In this document: positions 8,701 through 17,175 of the stretch, piece by piece
Layout of the letters: every line of letters begins with the position of its first letter
Numbering within the stretch: the first letter of the stretch is position 1
NCBI GenBank assembly: GCA_016869765.1
Contig: VGES01000008.1
Coordinates: forward strand, 33,275-97,274
DNA: 64,000 bases
Direction: 5' to 3'
Source: Alphaproteobacteria bacterium
GTDB taxonomy: Bacteria; Pseudomonadota; Alphaproteobacteria; SHVP01
Notes under the pieces: model-generated
Told to the model about the DNA's origin: nothing
What the model saw: the letters and a program-made list of their open reading frames with translations, nothing else
Database searches by the model: none
Position numbers and translations under genes: made by a program

Positions 8701-9015
8701 GGCGACCTCCTCCAGGATCGATGATCTGCGGGGTTCCCCTGGCCGGAGCCCCCGTTGGGCGCGTCGGTCGACGCGCGTGCGGCCAGGACGACACACCGAT
8801 GCCGCATCGCCCCGAACGTCTGCGAAACACGACACGTAAGCCCGCCGACGGTCGAAGCACCCGAGCAGCGTGCCGCAGCACGTCCGATCGCACGCCGTAG
8901 TCCTTACACCGGGAAACCGCAGAGGATAAGCCTGTGGATAACTGCCGAGCAGCCCGGCGGGGCAGAGCGCGTCCCACAGCCGCGACGCGGGGCCGAGGCG
9001 CCACGCCGGTCGGGC
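8701..9015 (+). other. 315-base intergenic stretch without a recognised gene
   Basis: Between two minus-strand genes. Long open frames cross it but lack a ribosome site and resemble no family I know. The only notable element is a consensus DnaA box at 8933-8941. I see no tRNA, terminator with a T-tract, or repeat here; it probably holds the promoter of the dehydratase gene. Confidence 0.4.
8933..8941 (-). promoter_or_regulatory. Single consensus DnaA box
   Basis: TTATCCACA on the minus strand, an exact match to the DnaA-ATP consensus, in a non-coding spacer. It stands alone, with no box cluster or AT-rich unwinding element, so it is not an origin by itself; chance or a titration/regulatory site are the alternatives. 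Confidence 0.3.
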
Positions 9016-9270
9016 CTACTTGTAACGGAGCTTGGCGACCAAGATCGCACTCGCCAAGACGAACGAAACGGTGTTTGCGGCGATCAGGGGCGCATCCTCG
9101 GTCAACAGCCCGTAGGTCAACCAACAGATGATTCCGACGAAGATCATCAGGAACATGGCGAGCGAGACGTCGCGGGTCGAGCGACTCCGCCAGGCTTTGA
9201 CGGCCTGGGGAATGAACGCAACCGTGGTCAAGATCGCCCCTGCGAATCCGATCAGTTCGACGTAGGCCAT
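9016..9270 (-). CDS. SemiSWEET family sugar transporter
   Basis: 84 residues with three transmembrane helices, the size of bacterial SemiSWEETs, which dimerise to form a sugar channel. The PQ-loop motif is visible in helix 1 (TVAFIPQAVKAW), and helix 3 has the Asn of ANTVSFVLAS that lines the substrate pocket. ATG at 9270 (MAYVELIGF) follows CGGAG; the frame continues ten codons upstream without a better site. Transported sugar unknown. Confidence 0.85.
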   Translation of the reverse strand: MAYVELIGFAGAILTTVAFIPQAVKAWRSRSTRDVSLAMFLMIFVGIICWLTYGLLTEDAPLIAANTVSFVLASAILVAKLRYK

Positions 9271-9300
9271 GGCGTCTCCGAGGCGCGGACTGGCAAGCAC

Positions 9301-9336
9301 TCAAAACGAAAGCGGCCCGGATGGATCGGGCCGCTT
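9301..9336 (-). terminator. Rho-independent terminator of the ABC substrate-binding protein gene
   Basis: On the minus strand a perfect 10-bp stem (AAGCGGCCCG / CGGGCCGCTT, arms 9327-9336 and 9310-9319) with a 7-base loop is followed by TCGTTTTGA. It lies 17 bases past the stop codon at 9353. Confidence 0.85.
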
Positions 9337-9352
9337 CGTCACAACCACATCG

Positions 9353-10894
9353 TTAGTTCTTCAACTTGATCTTGTGGTACTGCACGTGACGTTGGATGAC
9401 CTCGTATCCTTCGACCCGCTTGGACACACCGTCGATGTCGGACTCGGCCAAGAGATAAATGACCGGCGGATCGTCGTGATAGATCTGCATCAGTTCCTGG
9501 GTCATCTGCCGGCGCTTGTCGACCGAAGGCTCGTTGAGGGCAGCCTCCATTTTGGCTTGCGTCTCGGGGAAACAGTACCAGGTGCTCATGCGATTGAAGC
9601 ACGAATGCCACGTCTTCAGGCGCAATGCATCGGCTGACGGAAGCGTTTCGAAGTCGAAATCGAACGCCACGCCGTCGAACGGCCGCTGCTTGGTAAGCTT
9701 GCCCAGGAGATCGGGGATCGTGATCTGCTGAAGCTCGAGATCGATTCCGACCTTCTTCAGGTCGGCGGAGATCAGCTGGTAGGCCGAAATGTACGACGCC
9801 CCGGTATTGAGGATCTCAGCCTTCGCCTTGAAGCCGTTGGGAAAGCCTGCCTCGGTCAGCAACTGCTTGGCCTTGGCTTGGTCGAAGGCGTACGGACGAA
9901 TGTTCGGGTTGTGGCCGAACGTCCCCTCCAACGCTGGCTGGCCAGCCAGCTTGGACGATCCCGAGAACAGGGCGTCGTTGATCGCGGCTTTGTTGCTGGC
10001 GTAGTTCACCGCCTGGCGCACGCGCTTGTCGCGGAACGGGCTGCCGTCGTCGAGGGCGCGCAGCACCATGCCGCGCACGCCGGTCCCGGGTGAGGCAACG
10101 ATGTTATGACCCGCCTGTTTGATGCGCGGAACATCGTCATGGTCCGGCCGCAACGCAATATCGACCTGTCCTGAAAGCAAGGCACCCACGCGGGCCGGGC
10201 TTTCCGGGACCGCCGTAATCTCGAACTTCTTGACCTGCGGTTGACGAACGGCGGCGCCCTCGAAGGCCTCCATGCGGATCGTCTGGTCGGTCCAGGAGAT
10301 GACCTTGAACGGTCCGGTGCCATAGGGCTGCTTGATCGCGTTGGCGAGGCCCGCTTCGGCCCAGTACTTCGGCGCCGGGGGACGCAAGCCCGCCATCTGA
10401 TGGGGCAGCATGGCGTTGGGGGCGTTCGACTTCACGTCGACCGTGAGTTCGTCGACCACTGTAGCGTCGACCACTTGGTTCAATTCGGTCGCGAGTTGGA
10501 ATCGCTTGCCTTCATCACTGCGCAGATAGTCGAGCGACGCCTTGATGGCTGCCGCGTTCATCGCCTCGCCGTTCTGGAACTTGACGTTCGGCCGAATCTT
10601 GAACCGCCAGGTCGTGGCGTCGACCAGCTCCCAGGACGCTGCCAACATCGGTGTCACGGCACCCTTGGCGTCGAGCTGGGTCACCGAATCGAACATGGCG
10701 TTGTAGAGATAGACGTGCGGCCGGGCGGTACCCGAATAGGTATTGCCGAACGTGGGAACCAGGCTCCAGATCGCCAGTCTCAGCGTATCCTTGTCCTGGG
10801 CCGCGACCGGCATACTTACGGTGCCCGCCAATAGCGCGGCGCCGGCCAGCTGCATCGCGCGACGCGTTCTGGCGTGTGAATGTTGTTTCGTCAT
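9353..10894 (-). CDS. ABC transporter substrate-binding protein, family 5 (SBP_bac_5)
   Basis: 513 residues. Periplasmic receptor of the peptide/nickel/opine-type importers. A signal peptide with a basic start (KQHSHARTRR) and hydrophobic core ends in SMPVAAQD. Family features are VTPMLAASWELVDATTWRFKIRP-type opening (split over two strands), AIKASLDYL, GTGPFKVISW and RKAVNYA-like VRQAVNYASNK. ATG at 10894 is chosen because the leader begins there. No permease or ATPase gene is adjacent. The only such importer genes in the window lie 27 kb away (38046-42019) and lack a binding protein, so the two could work together. Confidence 0.9.
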   Translation of the reverse strand: MTKQHSHARTRRAMQLAGAALLAGTVSMPVAAQDKDTLRLAIWSLVPTFGNTYSGTARPHVYLYNAMFDSVTQLDAKGAVTPMLAASWELVDATTWRFKIRPNVKFQNGEAMNAAAIKASLDYLRSDEGKRFQLATELNQVVDATVVDELTVDVKSNAPNAMLPHQMAGLRPPAPKYWAEAGLANAIKQPYGTGPFKVISWTDQTIRMEAFEGAAVRQPQVKKFEITAVPESPARVGALLSGQVDIALRPDHDDVPRIKQAGHNIVASPGTGVRGMVLRALDDGSPFRDKRVRQAVNYASNKAAINDALFSGSSKLAGQPALEGTFGHNPNIRPYAFDQAKAKQLLTEAGFPNGFKAKAEILNTGASYISAYQLISADLKKVGIDLELQQITIPDLLGKLTKQRPFDGVAFDFDFETLPSADALRLKTWHSCFNRMSTWYCFPETQAKMEAALNEPSVDKRRQMTQELMQIYHDDPPVIYLLAESDIDGVSKRVEGYEVIQRHVQYHKIKLKN

Positions 10895-10946
10895 CGTTCC
10901 TGAAGTCTCCCTGTCTGATCGGCTTCGTTCCGACCGGGGTCGTATT

Positions 10947-11810
10947 CTATGCGACTTTTGCCCCGCTTGGGGCTGCTCCGCCGTCCAGGAAAGCCGCGAT
11001 CTCGGCGACATTGGCCTCGAGCGCCTTGGCGTTCGCGGCGTAGTTGTCGAAGCGAGGCGAAGTCTTCTTGATAGCGCCGGGGATGAAGGGACAGGCATTG
11101 CCGAGGGCCAAGGTCGGCCGTCGTACGAGCGCGGCACGGGCACGCCAGTCATGACGAAAGGCAGCGCGCACCCCGAGGTGTTGGGTCCGCGCACCCTTGA
11201 GCAGTTCGACGACCTGATCGTGGAGTATCGCCGCCTCCGGCACGCTGGTCGTCCGTCGATGGGCGCCCTGGCGCGCGTACGAGGGCCAGAACAACCATGA
11301 GTCGCGCATCAGGTGCCAAGCCTGGCGAAACTGGGAACCGAACGCGTCGAGGGTCAGCGCCGGCGCGTAGTGATCGTGCAGCTCTTCGACGGTCGGTGCG
11401 GGGTAGGGGTTTGTCCACGGCAGTTCCTTCGGCCAAGGGAAGTGCCAGAGTCCGTCGATGACGATACTCTGAACGCTGGGGTCGGTTATGGCGAGCTCAA
11501 TTGCCATGTGTGCGCCGCCACGATTGCCATAAACGCAATATTGCGAAAGCCCGAGGGCATCGACCGTCCGCCGGGTGGCATCGGCGAAGTACGCGAGGTC
11601 GGGGGCGGCCACAGCGGGCGGGGAAGAATCGCCCATCCCGAGGCAATCGAGCGCGTAGCAAGCCCGAGTTCGCCCGAGCCCCTCCGTCAGTGGGTCGAGC
11701 CCGGCGGCCGTGCCCGGCGCGACATGAAGAAGCAGGAGGGGCAGCCCACCTTGTCCCGCCCGGCGCACATGAACCTGCCCTTCGGCGATATCGACGAATT
11801 GACGTTTCAC
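10947..11810 (-). CDS. Alpha/beta hydrolase-fold protein with atypical nucleophile elbow
   Basis: 287 residues. The fold is recognisable from LPLLLLHVAPGTA (oxyanion strand), ALDCLGMGDS and the elbow YGNRGGAHMA. The canonical G-x-Ser-x-G is here G-Asn-Arg-Gly-Gly, so Arg stands at the nucleophile position. Relatives with non-Ser elbows are known, so it may be a non-hydrolytic member or use a different mechanism. GTG at 11810 follows GGGGAGAAACC. The ABC binding protein gene lies 52 bases downstream on the same strand. Confidence 0.75.
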   Translation of the reverse strand: MKRQFVDIAEGQVHVRRAGQGGLPLLLLHVAPGTAAGLDPLTEGLGRTRACYALDCLGMGDSSPPAVAAPDLAYFADATRRTVDALGLSQYCVYGNRGGAHMAIELAITDPSVQSIVIDGLWHFPWPKELPWTNPYPAPTVEELHDHYAPALTLDAFGSQFRQAWHLMRDSWLFWPSYARQGAHRRTTSVPEAAILHDQVVELLKGARTQHLGVRAAFRHDWRARAALVRRPTLALGNACPFIPGAIKKTSPRFDNYAANAKALEANVAEIAAFLDGGAAPSGAKVA

Positions 11811-12031
11811 CTTGGTTTCTCCCCGCGTGCGCCCGGAACAGCATAGGCCGATCGAAAACCACACGGCAAAGGTGTGGGCCTCAGGGCCGCCCGATCGGTC
11901 GGGGTCCGGGAATCCGCAAAAAAACTCTTGCCCCCGGGTCACCCCGCCTTGAAGTCCTCGTGGCGACGCCTATCTCCACCAAAACCCGGGTCCGGGCCCC
12001 TCTGGCAGCCGAGGCGTCGGCTGCGATGTCG

Positions 12032-12077
12032 GATCCTTCTAGTGCCTTGCGGACGCAGCGCCCAGCCCTGAAGGATC
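12032..12077 (+). promoter_or_regulatory. Inverted repeat that can sequester the TerC ribosome binding site
   Basis: GATCCTTC (12032-12039) and GAAGGATC (12070-12077) are perfect 8-bp complements. The 3' arm contains the Shine-Dalgarno AAGGA (12071-12075) for the CTG start at 12082. Such pairing would hide the site in mRNA. The alx/TerC genes of other bacteria are controlled by a yybP-ykoY leader; I cannot recognise that aptamer here. Confidence 0.4.
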
Positions 12078-12081
12078 GCCC

Positions 12082-13022
12082 CTGGAAACCTCGTTCTGGC
12101 TTTGGCTCGGGTTTGTCGCCTTTGTTCTCGCCCTCCTCGCGTTCGACCTCGGTCTGTTGCATCGCAGAGAGCGGGTCATCACGGCGCGCGAGTCGCTGCT
12201 CCTATCTGCGTTTTATGTCGCGCTGTCGCTGATTTTCGCTGCCGGCGTCTACGTGTTCCGGGGCGAACAAGCCGGGACGGAGTTCCTCACCGGCTACTTG
12301 ATCGAATACAGCCTGAGCCTCGACAATATCTTCGTTATCGCGCTCATTTTCGGCTATTTCGCAGTTCCGGCCGCCTACCAGCACCGTGTCCTGTTCTGGG
12401 GATCATTGGTGCCCTCGTCATGCGCGCCATCTTCATTCTCGCTGGTACCGCGCTCATCGCGGAGTTTCACTGGATCATTTACGTGTTCGGGGCGTTCCTG
12501 GTCGTCACCGGAATCAAGATGTTGATGATGGCCGACAAGGAGCCCGACATCGGCGGCAACCCGATCGTCGGGTTCATGCGCCGGCGTTTTCGCGTGACCG
12601 AGGGTTACGAAGGAAAGGCGTTCTGGGTTCGCCGCAACGGGGTGCTCTATCTGACGCCGCTGTTCCTCGCCCTGGTCATGGTCGAGGTCACGGACCTGGT
12701 ATTCGCCGTCGATTCGATTCCTGCGATCTTCGCGATCACCACCGACCCATTCATCGTTTGGACTTCGAACGTCTTCGCCATTCTTGGACTGAGGGCCCTC
12801 TACTTCGCCCTGGCCGACATCATCCGACGTTTCGAGTACCTCAAGTACGGCCTGTCGTTGGTGCTCCTCGTGATCGGCGCCAAGATGCTGTTGGTCGACG
12901 TTTGGAAGATGCCGACCGAACTGGCCCTCGGGATCACGGCTCTACTGATTGGCGGGTCGGTCATCTACTCCTTGCTCAAAACCGCTCGTGCCACTTCGGC
13001 GACGGACTCTGCGTCACCCTGA
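12082..13022 (+). pseudogene. TerC/Alx family membrane protein, interrupted by a -1 frameshift
   Basis: The product would be a roughly 310-residue multi-pass TerC/Alx protein, a family linked to Mn2+ export and tellurite or alkaline response. The first part (ETSFWLWLGF to HRVLFWG) is read from 12082 to about 12400; the rest (IIGALVMRAIF onward, including FLALVMVEVTDLVFAVDSIP) is one frame over, to 13022. The break is at GGGG 12398-12401: one more G restores FWGIIGAL. Either a real mutation or a homopolymer sequencing error. The start appears to be CTG at 12082 after AAGGA, since no ATG/GTG is available. Confidence 0.82.
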
Positions 13023-13130
13023 CGTCGCCCCGATGGCGCGCGCCCGGCTATGGACCGACTTGTGGCTTTGGCTTGATTGGCGGTAGCGAACCCGCTAAAG
13101 CGCCGTGCATGACGCGAGGAAGGGGCAGTC

Positions 13131-13739
13131 GTGGAACGTTTGATTGAAGGATTCCGCCGGTTTCGAGCCAGTTATTTTCGCGATCACGGAGAACTGTTCG
13201 CCGATCTCGCGCAACATGGACAGTCACCCCATGCCTTGATCGTTTCGTGCTGCGACTCCCGCGTCGACCCACAGCTGCTCTTCAGCACCCAGCCGGGCGA
13301 CATCTTCGTCATCCGCAACGTCGCGAACCTGGTTCCGCCCTACGATCCGTCCTCTGGCTATCACGGTACGTCGGCGGCGCTCGAGTTCGGGGTTCGGTCG
13401 CTACGGGTGAAGAACGTGGTCGTCCTCGGGCACAAGCATTGCGGCGGCGTTCAGGCGTTACTGCAACAGACTGTCCGCCCGACCGGCGAGTTCATCGGAC
13501 CGTGGATGAACATCGCGTGGCCGGCCCGCGAACGCGCCATCGCCGCTGGCCCGCCGGAGACTCATCAAACCCTCTGCGAGAAGGAAGTGATCCGAGAATC
13601 GGTCTACAACCTGCGGACCTTTCCATGGATCAGTGAGGCTGAGGCCAAGGGCGAGATCCGGATCCACGGGTGGTACTTCGACGTCGGGCGCGGCGAACTC
13701 CTCGCGATGAACGATCATGGCGGGTTCGATCTGATCTGA
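13131..13739 (+). CDS. Beta-class carbonic anhydrase
   Basis: 202 residues, interconverting CO2 and bicarbonate with a zinc ion. The ligands are visible: Cys and the Asp-Arg dyad in SCCDSRVDPQ (about residues 38-47), and His-x2-Cys in GHKHCGGVQAL (about 100-110). The GTG start follows GAGGAAGGGGC. Cytoplasmic, no signal peptide. Follows the frameshifted TerC gene by 108 bases; the intervening DNA shows nothing recognisable. Convergent with the next gene, six bases away. Confidence 0.92.
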   Translation: MERLIEGFRRFRASYFRDHGELFADLAQHGQSPHALIVSCCDSRVDPQLLFSTQPGDIFVIRNVANLVPPYDPSSGYHGTSAALEFGVRSLRVKNVVVLGHKHCGGVQALLQQTVRPTGEFIGPWMNIAWPARERAIAAGPPETHQTLCEKEVIRESVYNLRTFPWISEAEAKGEIRIHGWYFDVGRGELLAMNDHGGFDLI

Positions 13740-13745
13740 CCGCGT

Positions 13746-14426
13746 TCACCGCGAGGGCGTGAACTCCGCGAGTTCGTAGGTCGCGTCATAGATCGGATAG
13801 GCGACCTTGAGCGGCACGATCTCGGGGCCGTAGCACCACAGGATCTCGTTTGCCGGATGCGGGGCGCCGAGGACGAACTCGAAACGGTCGGCCTCGAACG
13901 TTCCTGCCGGGACGGTCAGCCGCTCCTTGCCCGTATACTCTATTGTCAGGTTCTTGCGCGACAGCATCGGGCCGGAGCCGCCGTCCGGCCTTGGTGACGA
14001 CAGAAAAATCCCTTCTAGGGTCTGACGCCGCGGGCCATTCCGATCGAACTGGGATAGGTGCCACATGTCGCACACGATCGGGTGCGCGCCGAAGGACGGC
14101 GGGCGACGGGGCACATCGTACCGCTGGTCGATCCGCCCCTCGGCAGCCGTGAACGCCTGACACTCGACCGTGCGATCGGTGAACGAAAACCAGGCCGAAC
14201 CGACGAACTGCTCGTGGATGGTCAGTCGAACGAAACAATCGCGCGGCCGCCAGTCGCCACCGACGGTGTAGGTGACGTCGCGCAGAAGGTCATGGTCGTC
14301 CATCTCGCAGTGGGCGCGGAGTGTGCGCTGTCCGTCGCCGTGCTTGGTGATGGTGAACCACTCGCGGCCGGTTTCCTGGCCGGCGCGGAGGTAGAGGATC
14401 TTGCCGCGCGTGGTTTCGTGCTTCAT
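13746..14426 (-). CDS. DUF3108-like protein (paralogue 3 of 3)
   Basis: 226 residues, a more distant relative of the pair at 6424 and 7131. The same framework is seen: an early DLLRDVTYTVGGDWRP block, WHLSQFDRNGPR around the middle, VPAGTFEADRFEF, and the C-terminal YDATYELAEF. No signal peptide. It lies 25 bases after the start-proximal end of nothing else on its strand but directly downstream of sthA, which ends at 14452, so it is probably the last gene of that operon. Function unknown. Confidence 0.65.
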   Translation of the reverse strand: MKHETTRGKILYLRAGQETGREWFTITKHGDGQRTLRAHCEMDDHDLLRDVTYTVGGDWRPRDCFVRLTIHEQFVGSAWFSFTDRTVECQAFTAAEGRIDQRYDVPRRPPSFGAHPIVCDMWHLSQFDRNGPRRQTLEGIFLSSPRPDGGSGPMLSRKNLTIEYTGKERLTVPAGTFEADRFEFVLGAPHPANEILWCYGPEIVPLKVAYPIYDATYELAEFTPSR

Positions 14427-14451
14427 TCCTGACTCCCCTGGTCGCGTCCAA

Positions 14452-15861
14452 TCAAGCCGCTGCAGGGCTTCGCTTTGCCCGCTGCCCGAGGGCGTCGTAC
14501 GTCGCGTATTTGTAGATCTCCGAAAGGGTCGGATAGTTGAAGCACGTCTGGATGAACAGATCGGCTCCGGACCCGGTGTTCAACGCCATCAGGCCGATGT
14601 GGACGAGTTCGCTCGCTTGCTCACCGATAATATGGACGCCGAGCAGCCTCATGTCGTCGGCATGGAACAGCAATTTGAGGAACCCGAGGTCGTCACCGAT
14701 GATCTGGCCTCGGGCGTTGGCGCTATACCGCGCGCGGCCGGCGACGAACGGGATTCCTTTCTTGGTCAGTTCCTCTTCGGCGGCCCCGGCCATCGAGCAC
14801 TCCGGGATCGTGTAGATGCCATAGGGCAGGATCGGAGCGACCTGGGTCTTGTATCGCAGGTCGAAGGCGTGGACCATTGCCACCCGGGCTTGCTCCATGG
14901 ATGTCGAGGCGAGCGCCGGAAACCCGATGACGTCGCCGACGGCGTAGATGTGGGGCACCGGCGTCTGATAGCGGTCGTTGACCTCGATGTTGCCGCGCGC
15001 CGTCGCTTTGATTCCGGCATTGGTCAAGGCCAGGCTTTCGGTGTTGCCGACGCGGCCCGTGGCCGCAAGGATGGCGTCCGCCGTCAAGGTCTTGCCCGAC
15101 TTCAGTCGTGCCCGGAACGTCTCGGCGAGGTCGATCTGCTCGATCGTGTCCGCCAGATGCAGATCGACGCCCATCTCCCGCATGGCCGTGGTGAGAGTCT
15201 GCGTAATCTCGGCATCCATGAAAGCGAGAAGCCGTTCGCGACCCTCGACCAAACTCACCTTGATCCCGAGGGCCGAGAACATGCAGGCGTATTCGCAGCC
15301 GATCACGCCGCCGCCGGCGACCAGGATCGTCGGGGGTAGGTCATGGATGTTGAGGATGGTGTCGGAATCGTAGACGCGTGCGTCGTGGAACGGGAGATTG
15401 TTCGGGCGATAGGGATGAGAGCCCGTTGCGATCAGGATCACGGACCCTCGGATCTGCACCGCGTCCGCCCGATCGGGTTGGATGGCAATCGTATGAGGGT
15501 CGACGAACGAGGCGCGCCCGCGATAGAGGTCGACACGGTGCTTCTTCAGGTTGTCGGCGATCCGCGATCGTTCGCTCTGCACCACAAGCCGTTCGCGATA
15601 GAGGAAATCCCGGGCGCTTACGCGCTCTTTCATCCGGAACTCGATGCCGTAGAGGCCGCGTTGACGGAATCCGGAGAGGTAGAGCGCCGATTCGCGCAGC
15701 GTCTTCGACGGCAGCGTGCCGGTGTTGGCAGCCGCGCCGCCCAGTGCGAGGTCCTTTTCGATCAGAGCCACCGATTTTCCGAAATAGGCGGCCTGAGCGG
15801 CGCCCTTTTCGCCCGCTGGACCTGAACCGATCACGACAAGGTCGTACGACTTGACGTTCAT
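14452..15861 (-). CDS. sthA: Soluble pyridine nucleotide transhydrogenase
   Basis: 469 residues, a flavoprotein disulfide reductase relative that moves hydride between NADPH and NAD+. FAD motif VVIGSGPAGEKGA at the N-terminus; NAD(P) motif VAGGGVIGCEYA in the middle; C-terminal dimerisation domain. The redox-disulfide site found in dihydrolipoamide dehydrogenases is replaced by NTGTLPSKTLRE, as is typical of SthA, so thiol-disulfide chemistry is excluded. The start overlaps the stop of the upstream gene by an ATGA. Cytoplasmic. Confidence 0.9.
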   Translation of the reverse strand: MNVKSYDLVVIGSGPAGEKGAAQAAYFGKSVALIEKDLALGGAAANTGTLPSKTLRESALYLSGFRQRGLYGIEFRMKERVSARDFLYRERLVVQSERSRIADNLKKHRVDLYRGRASFVDPHTIAIQPDRADAVQIRGSVILIATGSHPYRPNNLPFHDARVYDSDTILNIHDLPPTILVAGGGVIGCEYACMFSALGIKVSLVEGRERLLAFMDAEITQTLTTAMREMGVDLHLADTIEQIDLAETFRARLKSGKTLTADAILAATGRVGNTESLALTNAGIKATARGNIEVNDRYQTPVPHIYAVGDVIGFPALASTSMEQARVAMVHAFDLRYKTQVAPILPYGIYTIPECSMAGAAEEELTKKGIPFVAGRARYSANARGQIIGDDLGFLKLLFHADDMRLLGVHIIGEQASELVHIGLMALNTGSGADLFIQTCFNYPTLSEIYKYATYDALGQRAKRSPAAA

Positions 15862-16643
15862 GCCCGCGGCGGCTCCCCTCGTGCACGCCGGGTCGATGGA
15901 CGGCCACGCTCGGCCGCGACAGTCCGCAGCGCCAATTTACCACGCTCCTGCACCGCCGAGGAGGCGCGGCCTCGGCGATGGTTGCCGCAGAGGAAACGAT
16001 AGGTCGCCAAGTCCTGTGCCAGGGAAACACCTCGACGATTCAGGGATTCCGTCAACTCTCGGGTCGCGTGCAACGTGGGCCCGTCCTCCGCGCCTTCCAC
16101 ATAGACGACCCACTCCGGCCGCGTGGGATGATCGAACGTGATGATCGGCGATTGGGCGGGCCCGTTGGCGACGGCGAGATCGTTCTCCCAGAGGCCAGCG
16201 CCGATGACGCCCGGACGCACGACGAGCGCTGGCAGAGACTCGTCGAGGTGCCGCCGAGTCGCATCGTCCTCTCCCGTTGCCGGGAAGAAGCACAGCACGC
16301 CCATGGTTCCACCGAAGCCAAGACTGCCGCATTGGATCGACCGCCGACAGGTGAGGCGATGAAGCGTCGTGAAGCGGCTCATGATCCGTCGACTCTCGGC
16401 CGATTGCTCCCGGAGCAGTCGTTGGTAGGCAGGGGAGGCGAGATCGCTCACGTCGGTGGTATCGTAGATGGCCAGGTATCGCGGCCCACCGGTTATCGCG
16501 CGGTAACGCCGAACGCGGCGGAAGCCCGGCATCGCAAGTCGTTCACCCAGGTGTTCGCGGTCGTACCATTCGTTGAAGGCTGGTTCGTCCCGGTCCGCGA
16601 CATCGGTCCAGGTCAGCAACGCGCCGTGACACGCATTCGCCAT
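15858..16643 (-). CDS. EthD-like dimeric alpha/beta barrel protein
   Basis: 261 residues. The N-terminal part (LLTWTDVADRDEPAFNEWYDREHLGERLAMPGF, quoted as FNEWYDREHLGERLAM) has the W-Y-D-x-E-H-L pattern of EthD/stress-responsive dimeric barrel proteins. A second weaker repeat follows (VLCFFPATGEDDATRR), so two barrels may be fused. The C-terminal 40 residues are Arg-rich and probably disordered. Its stop overlaps the sthA start (ATGA), pointing to translational coupling. Enzymatic role unknown. Confidence 0.62.
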   Translation of the reverse strand: MANACHGALLTWTDVADRDEPAFNEWYDREHLGERLAMPGFRRVRRYRAITGGPRYLAIYDTTDVSDLASPAYQRLLREQSAESRRIMSRFTTLHRLTCRRSIQCGSLGFGGTMGVLCFFPATGEDDATRRHLDESLPALVVRPGVIGAGLWENDLAVANGPAQSPIITFDHPTRPEWVVYVEGAEDGPTLHATRELTESLNRRGVSLAQDLATYRFLCGNHRRGRASSAVQERGKLALRTVAAERGRPSTRRARGEPPRA

Positions 16644-16696
16644 AGTCGAAGGTTAGCAGACATCCCGCGGACCGGAGGGCGGATAGGGGCCATGCC

Positions 16697-17152
16697 ATGA
16701 GATTCGCGGCAATCGTTGTGATCCTCTTGTCGACAACAGGCCCGTCCGTCGCGGCGGACGTCCACGGATACGCCGTGATCGGCCGCGATGGTACGGTCCG
16801 TGTCGACGGTCAAACGTTCCGACTGGCCGGCGTACTGATGCCCGACAGCGGATTCTTCTGTGATCGCGTCACCATCCCGGCGCGGTGCGCGCCGCGTGCC
16901 GTCCTGGCGCTGGAGGCATTTTTGCGCCACTTCGTATCGTGCCGGCCGCACGGTCGCTCCTCCGACGGCGCGATCGAAGCCACCTGCTGGCAGACCCTTC
17001 GCCCTGGGACAACGATTGACTTGTCCGCCTGGCTCATCGAACAGGGGTGGGCGTTGGCCGCACCAGGGGCCCCGCCGCTGTACGCGGCGCTCGAGCGGCT
17101 GGCACGCCAGCGCCGCGCCGGGCTGTGGGGGATCCCTGTCGATTCGCGCTAG
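16697..17152 (+). CDS. Secreted thermonuclease-like (TNase/SNc) domain protein
   Basis: 151 residues. A cleavable signal peptide (MRFAAIVVILLSTTGPSVAA) is followed by an OB-fold resembling staphylococcal nuclease homologues: GQTFRLAGVLMPD near the start and LIEQGWALAAPGAPPLYAALERLARQRRAGLW at the end (cited in parts). The catalytic Arg/Asp/Glu set of true nucleases is not obvious, so nuclease activity is doubtful. Four Cys residues could form disulfides in the periplasm. The aldo/keto reductase gene starts 23 bases later. Confidence 0.65.
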   Translation: MRFAAIVVILLSTTGPSVAADVHGYAVIGRDGTVRVDGQTFRLAGVLMPDSGFFCDRVTIPARCAPRAVLALEAFLRHFVSCRPHGRSSDGAIEATCWQTLRPGTTIDLSAWLIEQGWALAAPGAPPLYAALERLARQRRAGLWGIPVDSR

Positions 17153-17175
17153 GCCGTTGCCGGAGACCCTCGCGC

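Noticed and set aside
8657..9304. Long minus-strand frame across the intergenic region between the dehydratase and SemiSWEET genes
   Set aside because: It is a shadow of the SemiSWEET gene in another frame, has no ribosome site and is Arg/Pro-rich as antisense frames in GC-rich DNA are.
11880..12080. yybP-ykoY (Mn2+) riboswitch before the TerC/Alx gene
   Set aside because: Expected from gene type, but the conserved aptamer loops could not be found by eye; only the SD-sequestering repeat is supported.
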